A stretch of 64,000 bases of DNA from CAZFZT01 sp964523675 (GCA_964523675.1 CAZFZT010000007.1:1-64000); one strand, 5' to 3'; counted from the first letter of the stretch, positions 48,346 to 58,408 are shown. The notes: generated by a model from the sequence alone, not told the origin. Numbers and translations: made by a program.

Positions 48346-50610
48346 TTAGGCGACATCCCCGAGGCCGAGCGCCTTGCCATGCGCCTTGAGCAGACGCCTC
48401 TTGAGAAGTGCATCGCGCTCGCCATCAAGATACGGGTTCTCATCAATCCATCTGGTGGCGTCACGACGTGCCATCTGAAGCAGGTCCGTGTCCTGCGGAA
48501 TCTGTGCGACGAGAAACGGCGCGAGGCCGGCCTGGCGAGCGCCGAAGAGTTCGCCCGGGCCGCGTATTTCAAGGTCTCGCTCGGCAATCTCGAAGCCGTC
48601 GGTCGTTGAGGCGATGGCGTTGACGCGCGCTTCGCCTTCTTCGGTCTTTGGATCAGCAATGAGGATGCAGACGCTCTTGCGCTCGCCGCGTCCGATCCGG
48701 CCGCGCAGTTGATGCAGTTGCGCAAGGCCGAAGCGGTCGGCATGTTCGATCACCATGAGCGTGGCGTTGGGCACATCGACGCCGACTTCGATCACGGTGG
48801 TGGCAATGAGCGCATCGATCTCGGCATTGCGGAACCGATTCATGATCGTCTCGCGCTCGTCACGTTTGATGCGGCCGTGCATCGCAGCGAGGCGTTTGCC
48901 CGCAAGCGGCCCCTTTGCGAGCCATTCGAGATGTGATTGCACATCCTTCAGGCCTGAATCAGACTCCTCGATAACGGGTACAACGATGTACGCCTGTTCA
49001 CCAAGCGCGATGCGCTCAGCGACATAGCGGTACACGTCATCGGCCTTGGCTTGGGAAACATGTTTCGTCGTGATGGGCTGCCTGCCAGGCGGCATGCCGC
49101 GAATGGTTGAGATGTCGAGATCGCCGAACACCGTGAGTGAGAGCGTGCGCGGAATCGGCGTGGCGGTCATGACGAGGATGTGCGGCGTGTCGTACAGCGA
49201 TTCGCCACGGAGAGCCACGGAGGGCCACGGAGAGGGCTTATCAGACTGCTTGTTTTCGCCAAAGTTGGCAACATTTGGTGCGCCGGTTCGACCAACATCA
49301 CCTGCACTTCTCTTCTCTCCTCCGTAGCTCGCTGTGGCCCTCCGTGGTGAACTCTTTGCGCGAAGGTGGGCACGCTGATGGACGCCGAAGCGGTGTTGCT
49401 CATCGATGACGGCCACGGCGAGCGACTTGAAGGCGACTTGTTTCGTAATGAGCGCGTGGGTGCCGATCAGGATGTCGATCTCGCCCACTGCAAGTGCTTC
49501 GTGGATGGTGCGCTTGGCAGCCGGCTTGAGCGAACCGGTGAGCAGTTCGATGCGCACGCGCGATCCTTCGAGCATCTGGGTCATGGATGAATAGTGCTGC
49601 TCGGCGAGCAGTTCCGTCGGGGCCATAAGCGCGGCCTGGTGTCCCGATGCAACAGCCGTGAGCATGGCGTACAGCGCGACGACTGTCTTGCCCGCGCCCA
49701 CATCGCCCTGCACCAGCCGGTTCATCGGCGTCTTCCGCTGCAAATCCTTGATGATGTCATCGAGTACTGCGTTCTGGTGCTGCGTCAGCTCGAACGGGAA
49801 CCGCGCGAGGATGTGCTTGTGAATCTGCGCGTTGTGCTTAAGCTGCGGGGCGGTGAGAGTGTCCTGACGGTGCCTGCGCTTGAGCATCACGCCCAGTTGC
49901 AGCATGAGCAGTTCATCGAATGCAAGCCGCCGGCGACCTTCTTTGACTTCATCTTCATCAGCCGGGCGATGGACCATGCGATATGCCTCAGCAAGGGTCG
50001 GCATGGCCTTGGCGCGACGGTACCCTTCATGCAGATGATCATCAAGCAACGCGAGCGCTGCATCCAGAACCTGATCGATGAGCTTTTCGATGACGGGTGA
50101 TGGAACATCTTCACTGCCGGGATAGATCGGCCGCAGCCGCGCAGCGCGCTTCTCGACAGGAACGTCAATGTTGATCGGCTCCCAGCGCGGGTTGACCATC
50201 TGGAGATAATCGCCCCAGCGTTTGGTCTTGCCCCAGGCGCGAATGTGGCTGCCCGGGTGAATGCGGCCGCGCATCCAGGGCGCGTTGAACCAGGTGAGAA
50301 GCATGGTGCCGGTGCCGTCATGCAGCGTGACCTCGAAGCGCGACCTCCTGCCCGGTGAAGAGCGCGTCGAGAGCACTTCGCCTTGGACGGCCAGGTTTGC
50401 GTGCGACTGATGCTCGGGCGCGATGCTGCCGGTGTTCGCCTGATCGATCGACTGCTCTTCGAGTTCGTGCTCGTAGCGCATCGGCATGTGCCGGATGAGG
50501 TCGGCCACGCAGCGAATGTCAAGCCGGCGAAGCGCGTCGGCACGACGCGATCCAACGCCGGGCAGATCGGCGATGGCGGTCGTGAGGCGGACGGACGCAG
50601 CGGCGGGCAT
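48346..50610 (-). CDS. recG: ATP-dependent DNA helicase RecG with in-frame insertion
   Basis: 754 residues (E. coli 693). RecG remodels stalled replication forks. Visible: an N-terminal helix-hairpin-helix-like part (IADLPGVGSRRADALRRLD), the wedge/OB fold (AVQGEVLSTR), Walker A VQGDVGAGKT, DEQH in VIDEQHRFGVHQR, TAT in VMTATPIPRTL, motif V/VI GVDVPNATLMVIEHADRFGL and QLRGRIGRG. Between DEQHRFGVHQR and VMTATP, about residues 420-470, lies an extra, non-conserved segment encoded by the palindromic element at 49201-49351. The start ATG 50610 follows TACAAT by 7 bases. Divergent from xseA. Confidence 0.93.
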   Translation of the reverse strand: MPAAASVRLTTAIADLPGVGSRRADALRRLDIRCVADLIRHMPMRYEHELEEQSIDQANTGSIAPEHQSHANLAVQGEVLSTRSSPGRRSRFEVTLHDGTGTMLLTWFNAPWMRGRIHPGSHIRAWGKTKRWGDYLQMVNPRWEPINIDVPVEKRAARLRPIYPGSEDVPSPVIEKLIDQVLDAALALLDDHLHEGYRRAKAMPTLAEAYRMVHRPADEDEVKEGRRRLAFDELLMLQLGVMLKRRHRQDTLTAPQLKHNAQIHKHILARFPFELTQHQNAVLDDIIKDLQRKTPMNRLVQGDVGAGKTVVALYAMLTAVASGHQAALMAPTELLAEQHYSSMTQMLEGSRVRIELLTGSLKPAAKRTIHEALAVGEIDILIGTHALITKQVAFKSLAVAVIDEQHRFGVHQRAHLRAKSSPRRATASYGGEKRSAGDVGRTGAPNVANFGENKQSDKPSPWPSVALRGESLYDTPHILVMTATPIPRTLSLTVFGDLDISTIRGMPPGRQPITTKHVSQAKADDVYRYVAERIALGEQAYIVVPVIEESDSGLKDVQSHLEWLAKGPLAGKRLAAMHGRIKRDERETIMNRFRNAEIDALIATTVIEVGVDVPNATLMVIEHADRFGLAQLHQLRGRIGRGERKSVCILIADPKTEEGEARVNAIASTTDGFEIAERDLEIRGPGELFGARQAGLAPFLVAQIPQDTDLLQMARRDATRWIDENPYLDGERDALLKRRLLKAHGKALGLGDVA
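49201..49351. repeat. Palindromic repeat element inserted in recG
   Basis: About 150 bp flanked by inverted arms (49201-49234 and 49315-49351), each made of CCACGGAG-type units. It lies inside recG and is translated in frame, adding about 50 residues that RecG of other bacteria lacks. Confidence 0.7.
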
Positions 50611-50617
50611 GGCCTTG

Positions 50618-50623
50618 ATTGTA
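50618..50623 (-). promoter_or_regulatory. -10-like box TACAAT, 7 bases before recG ATG
   Basis: Minus-strand TACAAT, a 7-base gap, then ATG at 50610. Confidence 0.5.
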
Positions 50624-50749
50624 TGGGCGGCTGTTGCGGTTCGATTCAACACGGCGGGCCACCGAGGGGAGCAACGCGAGAAGTACGAGAGCCGGTTGAA
50701 GTATGATGCGTGACGTTGCTGTACAAGAATCCCACTCTCTCTTTCTCTC

Positions 50750-52249
50750 ATGTCGCGACTGCCTTTCAATCCTGAAGATGCCGAAGGCGCCGAACCGGCC
50801 GCACCCATGCCGGCCCGGCGTGAGAAGGCGAAGTTCGGCAAGTTGAGCGACTCGAAACAGTTGACGGTCAGCCAACTTGCGCAGCTCATCAAAGCAACGC
50901 TCGAAGAGCGCATTGCCTCGCCTTTGCGCGTGATCGGGCAGGTAAGCAATCTGAGTGTGCGCGGCCACTGGTATTTTTCGCTCAAGGACGAGTCGGCTGT
51001 CGTGTCCTGCGCAGCATGGTCATCTTCGGCGAAGAAGTTCAGTTTCACACCGGGTGAAGGCGATGAAGTCATTGCGACCGGGCATGTGAGTCACTACGGA
51101 CCTCAGGGAAAGACGCAGTTGTACGTGACGAAACTGGAGCCGGTGGGCGCGGGCGCGCTGGAACTGGAGTTTCGGCGTCTGTGTGAGCAACTGCGCGGCT
51201 TGGGGTACTTCGATCCTGCGCGGAAAAAGCCGCTGCCCGTGTTTCCACGGCGAATTGCTGTGATTACCTCTGCGACTGGCGCGGCAGTGCATGACGTTAT
51301 CAATACAGCGGCGCACCGCTGCAAGGCAGTGGGACTGCTCGTTGTGGATGTGCGCGTGCAGGGGGAGGGCGCGAAGGAAGAGATCGCACGGGCGATTGAG
51401 TGGGTGGATGCCGAGCACGAACGGCTCGGCATCGATGCGATCCTGGTGACGCGCGGCGGCGGGTCGATCGAAGACCTCTGGGCGTTCAATGAACGCATCG
51501 TCGCTGATGCGGCATACAACTGCGAGATCCCGCTTGTGGCTGCGATCGGGCATGAGTCGGATACGACGCTGATCGAGTTGATCGCCGACCTGCGCGCCTC
51601 AACGCCGACGCAGGCGGCGATGCGCCTGGTGCCCGATGCAGCGGAACTCGCCAAACAGATCGCGCACAACGAGCAGCGGCTGGGGTTTCTGGTGCATCGG
51701 CTGATTGAGCGGCGGCGCGAACAGATCATCAATTGCGCCAAGCATCTGCACAACATCGTCGCGCACCGTGTGGCTTCGGTCGGGTCGCGGCTCGAGCGGC
51801 TTGCCGGGCGTCTGGCGAAGCTTCAGCCGGCTGCCATCGCGTCGCAGCGTCATCAGCGGATCGCGATTCTGGAAGATCGACTCAACAGCGCGGTCGCACG
51901 GCGGATTCGAGCGTGGCGTGATCAGGTTCATGCGAAGGCATGCGAGCTTGATGAGGCAATGGTCCTGCGACTGGTGCGAGAGCGCGAGCGGCTTGTTTCC
52001 TCCGAGCGGCAACTTGTTGCCATCGATCCACGGCAGGTGCTCAAGCGCGGTTATTCGTACACGACAACGGCGGATGGCAGACTCGTGCGTTCGATCGGCG
52101 ATGTACACAGCGGCCAGTCGATGCGAACGCATGTCTCCGATGGAACAATTGACTCAGTGGTGGGCTCATCAGCACAGCGGGTTCGGCGCAGCCGATCGAA
52201 GACGGCGATCGACGAGATTGAGCAACTTGACCTGTTCAGCAGTGAGTGA
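50750..52249 (+). CDS. xseA: Exodeoxyribonuclease VII large subunit
   Basis: 499 residues. An OB-fold N domain (LTVSQLAQLIKATLEERI, GQVSNLSVRGHWYFSLKD) is followed by the catalytic domain (FPRRIAVITSATGAAVHDVI, ILVTRGGGSIEDLWAFNE, PLVAAIGHESDTTL), and a long coiled coil, ending with QVLKRGYSYTTT and an acidic tail. With XseB it degrades single-stranded DNA. No xseB is beside it, although the two are often linked. The N terminus has a Pro/Ala-rich extension of about 35 residues. It is divergent from recG and converges with the usp gene, 10 bases apart. Confidence 0.95.
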   Translation: MSRLPFNPEDAEGAEPAAPMPARREKAKFGKLSDSKQLTVSQLAQLIKATLEERIASPLRVIGQVSNLSVRGHWYFSLKDESAVVSCAAWSSSAKKFSFTPGEGDEVIATGHVSHYGPQGKTQLYVTKLEPVGAGALELEFRRLCEQLRGLGYFDPARKKPLPVFPRRIAVITSATGAAVHDVINTAAHRCKAVGLLVVDVRVQGEGAKEEIARAIEWVDAEHERLGIDAILVTRGGGSIEDLWAFNERIVADAAYNCEIPLVAAIGHESDTTLIELIADLRASTPTQAAMRLVPDAAELAKQIAHNEQRLGFLVHRLIERRREQIINCAKHLHNIVAHRVASVGSRLERLAGRLAKLQPAAIASQRHQRIAILEDRLNSAVARRIRAWRDQVHAKACELDEAMVLRLVRERERLVSSERQLVAIDPRQVLKRGYSYTTTADGRLVRSIGDVHSGQSMRTHVSDGTIDSVVGSSAQRVRRSRSKTAIDEIEQLDLFSSE

Positions 52250-52259
52250 GAGTTTGTCG

Positions 52260-53162
52260 TCAAGCTGCGAACCGGGCCTTGCAGACGAACACGGAGCAGG
52301 GGGAGTGGCGCACGATGCGCTCGGCCACGGAGCCGAGAACCATGCGGGACAGCCCGGTTCTGCCGTGCGATGCAACAACGGCAAGGTCGGCGCCGATGTC
52401 TTTGAAGAATTCAAGCAGGGCTGAGGCCGCCGAGCCGGCGGGCACGATATGCCACTTCACGTCGCCGCCGCCCACGGCTTCTTTCGCAGTTTTCGCCAAT
52501 CGTGCTAAACGCTGCTCCAGCAGGATTCGCTGCTCGTTCTGGATTTCCGCCGTCGCATCGATCGGAAGCGCACCAAGGTGGATCACTTCCCAGTAGGGTC
52601 GATATGCATGAAGCAGGTGCAGGGTTGCGCCGTCATTTCTTGCCGCAATCGCGGCCGATCGAAGCGCACGCTCGGAGTGCTCCGAGAAGTCAATGCACGA
52701 GACGACGTGGCGATAGGGTGGAGGCGCGTTCTCATGGACAATGAGGACATCGCCAGTGGCGTGGCGCACAGTCTGCACCGCTGTTGACCCGGCGCCCAGG
52801 TCCGGATTGGATCGACTGTTCCGCGCCATCACGATCAAATCAGCTTTCGCTTTCTCGGCGTACTCTGCAAGAGTGCGAGGGGGATCGCCAGCGCGAACCT
52901 CGACAATGAGTCGTATGCCTTGGGGGATCTGAATCCACTTTTCTGCAAGGTGCGCTTCGAGCAGCCGCTTCGTATCGAGCAGGATTTGTCCGCGAATATC
53001 TTCGGCCGAGCGATCAGCCGAGCCGTGAACCTCATCAAGTGCGCGCTGATCGACGACGTGAACGGCATGGACGCTGGCACCTGGTTCGCAGCGGCGAAAC
53101 GCTTCCGTCAGGACATCCCGAGAGCGGCCGGTGAAGTCGATCCCTGCGACAATGCTCTTCAT
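52260..53162 (-). CDS. Tandem universal stress protein (two UspA domains)
   Basis: 300 residues. Two UspA domains, about 1-145 and 150-300. The second carries a full ATP-binding pattern (ASHGRTGLSRMVLGSVAERI, then HSPCSVFVC). The first has a degenerate version (ARNSRSNPDLGAGSTAVQTV). Such proteins respond to starvation and oxidative or other stress; the exact role is unknown. The start ATG is 53162. It converges with xseA and lies 103 bases from the plus-strand gene at 53266. Confidence 0.88.
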   Translation of the reverse strand: MKSIVAGIDFTGRSRDVLTEAFRRCEPGASVHAVHVVDQRALDEVHGSADRSAEDIRGQILLDTKRLLEAHLAEKWIQIPQGIRLIVEVRAGDPPRTLAEYAEKAKADLIVMARNSRSNPDLGAGSTAVQTVRHATGDVLIVHENAPPPYRHVVSCIDFSEHSERALRSAAIAARNDGATLHLLHAYRPYWEVIHLGALPIDATAEIQNEQRILLEQRLARLAKTAKEAVGGGDVKWHIVPAGSAASALLEFFKDIGADLAVVASHGRTGLSRMVLGSVAERIVRHSPCSVFVCKARFAA

Positions 53163-53265
53163 CGTGAGTAGAATCCGAAACTTGTTTAGCGCGGCACGAC
53201 TCGAACAGACCGCACTACATCATATGGGATGAGCCAGCTGTCCGGCTGAGCAGCGAAGGAGAGAC

Positions 53266-53496
53266 ATGGAGTTTTTCAAACTTGTTACAAGCGACGATGA
53301 GGTTCGGTGGATCAATCTTGCTCGCATCAGCAGGGTCACCCTTGCTGAGGACCGGGGCCATCCGCTGCTTGCCATTCTCTTCGCTGAGGGAGCGGCCGAA
53401 TCGAAGTTGACCATCGTCGGTGGAAATCCGGCGAACGACAAGGCGATCGCTGATCTGACCGCACGGCTCGATGCGATCGCCGCCCGCGCGTCCTGA
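53266..53496 (+). CDS. Small conserved-looking protein of unknown function
   Basis: 76 residues: MEFFKLVTSDDEVRWINLAR opens a compact beta-rich protein with a closing helix (NDKAIADLTARLDAIAARAS). AAGGAGAG lies about 4-11 bases before the ATG, a strong ribosome site. No family recognised. It could be a cytoplasmic regulator. The 220 bases to the RND adaptor gene hold nothing else clear. Confidence 0.66.
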   Translation: MEFFKLVTSDDEVRWINLARISRVTLAEDRGHPLLAILFAEGAAESKLTIVGGNPANDKAIADLTARLDAIAARAS

Positions 53497-53717
53497 TCGC
53501 CATCACGTTCAGGTGGTTATCGAACTCTCTGCAACGACGGCGGATCAGGATCGCGAGACCAAGAGCTACAGCGGGGCCAGCGGCGAGCGGTCGGCTTGGC
53601 TTGATGCGGCGTTATCCATTTCACTCGACTCTCTTGAGGGTCCACTGGCTATTGCCGACTGTGTGCATATCGTTGTGCAGATTGGAACAATTCTTGCCTT
53701 ACTTACGTTGGAGAGTC

Positions 53718-54902
53718 ATGCAGATCGACAATGCAAAAGCAGTTCTCATAGCGCTGATTGCTGTCTTTTCGGCGAATTTTGCAGCAACGGCGACACTTGC
53801 TCAGGACGCCTCACCCGTGCGTGTTGACGCGGTTCGGCGAGAGGTCGTTCAACATCATCGGCAGGTTACCGGCGACCTCCGTGCTGTTGCTCGGTCGCGC
53901 ATCGCTGCTCTCGAGTCCGGCATTGTGGTCGCTGCGCCGGTTGTTGAGGGCCAGCGCGTGGGGCAAGGCGATGTGCTTGCTCGGCTCGACGATCGGCGGC
54001 TGTCGATACAGCTCCGGCAGATCGAAGCTCAGTTGAGCGTGCTCGAATCGCTCATGGCTGAGCGGGAGGCGCAGCTGCTCCTGAGCCAGAGCGATCTGGA
54101 CATGTACGAGCGGCTGGCTGAGCGCGGAGCAGTCAATCCAAAGGAGATAGCCGATGCTCGATTGGAGGTTTCAATCGCGCAAGCACGACGTGATCAGGCG
54201 GTACGCGATATAGAAGTAACGAACGCAGCGGCCGATCTGCTCAGGCGGCGGCTGGCTGATACGGTGATCAGGGCTCCGTTTGATGGGGTCATCACGAGTC
54301 GTCTGGCCGAGGTGGGGGAGTGGATCGGGGAGGGCCAGGCCATTGCGGAGATTGTTGCGGTCGGTGCGTTTGATGTCTGGCTCAATGTGCCGCAGCGGAA
54401 CGCTGCCGCCGTCTCAGCGAAGGATCTGCGCGTCGGCGTCCACATTGAGGCAACGGATCAGGACTACACATCGTCCAGCACGCGCGTGATTCGTGATGTG
54501 GATCCCCTGGCGAGAACGTTTTCGCTCATCGTAAGGATTGAAGACGACGAGGACGTGCTTTCGCCCGGCATGTCGGTGGTCGCCTGGTTGCCGACAGGCG
54601 CGTCGGTCGAGCAGCTCACCATTCATAAGGACGCAATCCTGCGCAATGAAACCGGGGCGTACGTGTACGTGGTTCGCTCGACATCGCCGGAGCAGTCACA
54701 TGCGGTGGCGGTTCCGGTGCAGACACTCTTTGATGTTCACGATCGCGTTGTGGTTCAGGCGCCGGGGCTTGAAGCGGGCGAGGTCGTTGTGGTTGAGGGC
54801 AATGAACGCCTGGCCCCGATGCAGCCGGTGCGGGCCATCGTGGCGACACGCGCCGCATCCGGGTCTTCCTTACCTCGTTCGTCAGACTCGGCGTCGAGGT
54901 GA
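53718..54902 (+). CDS. RND efflux periplasmic adaptor (MFP/HlyD-like)
   Basis: 394 residues from ATG 53718, preceded by GGAGAG. Signal peptide AVLIALIAVFSANFAATATL. Lipoyl/biotinyl-like half motif GIVVAAPVVEGQRVGQGDVL, a coiled-coil hairpin (LDDRRLSIQLRQIEAQLSVL to RRRLADT), VIRAPFDGVITSRLAEVGEW (second half motif), a beta-barrel and a membrane-proximal domain. It links the RND pump to an outer-membrane channel. The upstream frame to 53601 is probably not coding. The pump gene follows 23 bases later; no TolC-type gene is in the window. Confidence 0.92.
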   Translation: MQIDNAKAVLIALIAVFSANFAATATLAQDASPVRVDAVRREVVQHHRQVTGDLRAVARSRIAALESGIVVAAPVVEGQRVGQGDVLARLDDRRLSIQLRQIEAQLSVLESLMAEREAQLLLSQSDLDMYERLAERGAVNPKEIADARLEVSIAQARRDQAVRDIEVTNAAADLLRRRLADTVIRAPFDGVITSRLAEVGEWIGEGQAIAEIVAVGAFDVWLNVPQRNAAAVSAKDLRVGVHIEATDQDYTSSSTRVIRDVDPLARTFSLIVRIEDDEDVLSPGMSVVAWLPTGASVEQLTIHKDAILRNETGAYVYVVRSTSPEQSHAVAVPVQTLFDVHDRVVVQAPGLEAGEVVVVEGNERLAPMQPVRAIVATRAASGSSLPRSSDSASR

Positions 54903-54925
54903 TTTTGATGTCAACCATCTGATTC

Positions 54926-57900
54926 ATGTCTTTCATTCGCGCTTCTATCGATCAACCGATCACCGTTGCTGTTGGCGTCATCCTGGTCATCATGGCGGGA
55001 TTGATTTCGCTGCAGCGCATCCCAATTCAGCTGACTCCCAATGTCGACGACACGGTGATATCGGTGACGACGCGATGGGAGGGCGCAAGCCCCGATGAAA
55101 TCGAGAAGGAGATCATCGACAAGCAGGAAGAGCGCTTGCAGGGACTGACCAACCTGCGCGCGATGACCAGCACCAGCACGCAGGGCGAGGGACAGATCAC
55201 GCTCGAGTTTGTCGTGGGAACAAAGAAGTCGGAAGCGCTCCAGGAGATCAGCGACAAACTCCGCCAGGTGCCCTCCTATCCGCTCAACGTTGACGAGCCA
55301 ATCGTCGAAGCGTCCGACCCGCGCAGCCGCGATTACATCGCATGGATCATGCTGGAGACCACGGCTGATCCTGAGTTTGACATCCGAACGCTCCAGGATT
55401 TCGGTGAGAACCGCATCAAGCCGACGCTTGAGCGCGTTCCCGGCGTTTCTGAGGTGAATGTGCTGGGGGGACGTGAGCGCGAGGTGCAGGTGCGTTTTGA
55501 TCCTGTGCGGTTGGCGCAGCACAAGATTACGCCGGCCATGTTCGTGGATGCCCTGCAGCGCGCCAATCGCAACGTCTCTGCGGGCCAGGTTGCGGATGGC
55601 AAGGTCGACGTGCGCCTTCGCACGGTGGGGCAGTTTTCATCTGTGGAGGCGGTGGAAGCGACGGTGATCGCAAACACTGATCGCGGGCCGCTGCGCGTGA
55701 GAGATGTCGCTGAGGTACGGGAGACGTACAAGAAGCCGAATCGTTTCGTCCGATCGCGCGGCGAGCCGGTGATCGCCATCAACGTTCAGCGTGAAGTGGG
55801 CTCGAATGTCATGGAAGTGATGGAGGCGCTCAAGGCCGAACTCGCGCGACTCAACACGAAAGGGGGCATGCTTGAGACGTACGCCAAGCAGATCGGACTC
55901 GAAGGAACGCTGCGACTGCGGCAGGTCTTCGACCAGACGATCTACATCGATGACGCATTAGCGCTTGTACAATCCAACATCTGGATCGGCGGCGGACTGG
56001 CCGTGTTCGTCCTGCTGCTCTTTCTCAAGTCGATTCGTACCGTGGGAATTATCGCGCTGGCGATCCCCATCTCGGTGATCGGCTCTGTGGTCGTGATGGT
56101 GATGATGGGGCGCACGGTCAATGTGATCTCGCTGGCCGGCATGGCCTTTGCCGTGGGCATGGTGGTCGACAACGCCATCGTGGTGATCGAGAACATCTTT
56201 CGGCACCTCGAGATGGGCAAGAGACCGATGCAGGCGGCGTTCGATGGAACCCGTGAGGTCGGCGGTGCGATCGTTGCCTCGACGCTGACCACCATCGCGG
56301 TGTTCATTCCAATCCTTCTCGTGGAGGAAGAAGCGGGACAACTGTTTCGAGACATCGCGCTCGCCATCTGCGCAGCAATCGCGCTGAGTCTGCTCGTGTC
56401 GATCACGGTCATCCCGACGTCGGCCGCACGGCTTCTGAAGCCAGTCGATCCTCATCGATTCGACCGTCCGGCGCGCCGGGGTGGCGTTGAAACAGCCGCC
56501 TCGGCGGGAGCTCGCCTGCGCTTTGCAATTGTGTGGATCCTTCTTTCGCCGTACTACCTGAGCAAAGCAATCGGTCGCGGCATGCATCAGTTTCCGATTC
56601 AGCTCGGACGGTTTATTTCGTTTCTCTGCGGAAGCGTCATCGCGCGTCTTGCGATCGTGACGCTTCTTACCTCCGCATCGCTCTATGGCAGCTGGGCGCT
56701 CATGCCGCCTGCGGACTATCTGCCGCGCGGCAATCGCAACATGATCTTCGGCATGCTGAATCCGCCGCCGGGCTACAACATCGAACAGCAGGCACGGCTC
56801 GGCGAGCGCGTCGAAGCCACGATGCGGCCGTTCTGGGAAACCGGCAAACTGAGGAACGCTGATCCCGAGGCGTATGAGGCAGCGGTTGCTCAGTTGCCTT
56901 CGATTCCAACCTGGGACATGCGGCGTAATCAGCCGGGGCCGACGATCGTTCCACCGACGCTCGACAACTATTTCTTCGTTGGTACGCCCGGCATCATGTT
57001 TCACGGTGGGATCAGTGACGATCCCACGCGCGTTGTGGATCTCCTGCCGTTGTTCCAGCATGCAACGCGGGCAGAGGTCGCCCCCGGGGTGCTTGCGTTC
57101 GCCAACCAGATGCCGCTATTTCGCCTCGGCGGAAGCACAGGGTCGGCTATTAAGATCGACTTCGCGGGCGATGATCTCACGAAGGTTGTGGCCTCGGCCG
57201 ATGCAGCGCTTGCGAAGCTGCGGGCGCAGTTTGGCATGTACTCGGTTCAGCCGGACCCCACCAACTTCAACATCCCGGGACCGGAACTCCAGGTCACGCC
57301 CAACCTGATTCGGCTTGGCGAAGTCGGCATGACCACCAGCGATCTTGGGCTCGCAGTGCAGTCGATGGGGGATGGCGCGATCATCGGTGAGTATCGAATG
57401 GGTGGGGAGACGATCGATTTCAAAGTGGTGGCCAAGGACTCACTCGATTCGGCATTCCTGAACGGCCTTGAGGATACGCCGATCGCAACGCCGACCGGCC
57501 AGGTGGTGCCGATCTCGAACCTAGCGACGCTCCAGCGTGTTACGAGCCCGCAGCAGATCAATCGCGTGGGGCGACAGCGCGCCGTCACGCTTCAGTTCAC
57601 TGCGCCTGACGGCATGCCGCTCGAGGAAGCAATCAACGGGGCGGCAGCGATCGTTGCCGACCTGCGCGCGGAAGGCCGCATTACTCCCGATGTAGCAGTA
57701 GGCATGACCGGCTCTGCGAGTAAGTTGGAAGCGGTGCGCAGCGCACTGCTCGGTGACGGCACACTCATGGGCACGCTTGGGTCGTCATTAGTGTTGGCGC
57801 TGGTCATCGTGTACCTGCTCATGTGCGTGCTCTTCCAGAGCTTTCTGCATCCACTGGTCATCATGTTCAGTGTGCCGCTCGCGACACTCGGCGGATTCGC

Positions 57901-58408
57901 TGCGCTCTACGGCGTCCACATCTGGAGTGTGCACGACCGCTACCTTCCCGTGCAGAATCTGGACGTGCTCACAATGCTCGGCTTTGTGATACTGATCGGC
58001 GTCGTCGTCAATAACGCCATCCTCATCGTGCACCAATCACTGAACTTTATGCGCGGCACGGGCGATGCTGGCGCGGAGTTCGATGGACCGCTGCCAGCCA
58101 GACGGGCCATTGGAGAGGCCGTTCGCACGCGTGTTCGGCCGATCTTTATGAGCATGATGACGAGCGCGGGCGCGATGCTTCCGCTGGTGCTCATGCCCGG
58201 CTCCGGCTCGGAACTGTATCGCGGGTTGGGCAGCGTGGTGGTGGGCGGCCTTTTCGTCTCGGCGCTCTTCACGCTGCTTCTGGTGCCGCTGCTGTTGAGT
58301 CTAGCGCTGGATGCGACGACAATGCTGCGCCGGATGGTGACGAGTGATCAACGGTCGCCGGTTGCTGCCGGAACATCGCCCGCACTGAGCCGATCGCCGG
58401 AGAGTTGA
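54926..58408 (+). CDS. RND-family efflux transporter (AcrB/MMPL-like)
   Basis: 1160 residues. Typical RND layout: TM1 near 10-30, a periplasmic loop (porter and docking parts), TM2-6 at about 350-500, a second loop and TM7-12. Motifs: GREREVQVRFDPVRLAQHKI, FVRSRGEPVIAINVQ, and TM4 GMAFAVGMVVDNAIVVIENI with Asp415 kept and Asn416 where AcrB has a second Asp. The linker between TM6 and TM7 is long and basic. Substrate (drug, metal or lipid) cannot be told; the VDN motif is common in multidrug and general RND pumps. Directly downstream of its adaptor, so one operon. Confidence 0.92.
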   Translation: MSFIRASIDQPITVAVGVILVIMAGLISLQRIPIQLTPNVDDTVISVTTRWEGASPDEIEKEIIDKQEERLQGLTNLRAMTSTSTQGEGQITLEFVVGTKKSEALQEISDKLRQVPSYPLNVDEPIVEASDPRSRDYIAWIMLETTADPEFDIRTLQDFGENRIKPTLERVPGVSEVNVLGGREREVQVRFDPVRLAQHKITPAMFVDALQRANRNVSAGQVADGKVDVRLRTVGQFSSVEAVEATVIANTDRGPLRVRDVAEVRETYKKPNRFVRSRGEPVIAINVQREVGSNVMEVMEALKAELARLNTKGGMLETYAKQIGLEGTLRLRQVFDQTIYIDDALALVQSNIWIGGGLAVFVLLLFLKSIRTVGIIALAIPISVIGSVVVMVMMGRTVNVISLAGMAFAVGMVVDNAIVVIENIFRHLEMGKRPMQAAFDGTREVGGAIVASTLTTIAVFIPILLVEEEAGQLFRDIALAICAAIALSLLVSITVIPTSAARLLKPVDPHRFDRPARRGGVETAASAGARLRFAIVWILLSPYYLSKAIGRGMHQFPIQLGRFISFLCGSVIARLAIVTLLTSASLYGSWALMPPADYLPRGNRNMIFGMLNPPPGYNIEQQARLGERVEATMRPFWETGKLRNADPEAYEAAVAQLPSIPTWDMRRNQPGPTIVPPTLDNYFFVGTPGIMFHGGISDDPTRVVDLLPLFQHATRAEVAPGVLAFANQMPLFRLGGSTGSAIKIDFAGDDLTKVVASADAALAKLRAQFGMYSVQPDPTNFNIPGPELQVTPNLIRLGEVGMTTSDLGLAVQSMGDGAIIGEYRMGGETIDFKVVAKDSLDSAFLNGLEDTPIATPTGQVVPISNLATLQRVTSPQQINRVGRQRAVTLQFTAPDGMPLEEAINGAAAIVADLRAEGRITPDVAVGMTGSASKLEAVRSALLGDGTLMGTLGSSLVLALVIVYLLMCVLFQSFLHPLVIMFSVPLATLGGFAALYGVHIWSVHDRYLPVQNLDVLTMLGFVILIGVVVNNAILIVHQSLNFMRGTGDAGAEFDGPLPARRAIGEAVRTRVRPIFMSMMTSAGAMLPLVLMPGSGSELYRGLGSVVVGGLFVSALFTLLLVPLLLSLALDATTMLRRMVTSDQRSPVAAGTSPALSRSPES

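Noticed and set aside
53497..53717. Gap before the RND adaptor
   Set aside because: Open frames continue into it but show no signal peptide, motif or ribosome site; the GGAGAG site fixes 53718 as the start.
55970..55976. TACAAT inside the RND gene
   Set aside because: Lies within coding sequence, with no start codon at the leaderless distance.
55958..57061. 367-residue minus-strand frame rich in His, Arg and Asp
   Set aside because: Shadow of the RND transporter; composition is typical of a reverse frame.
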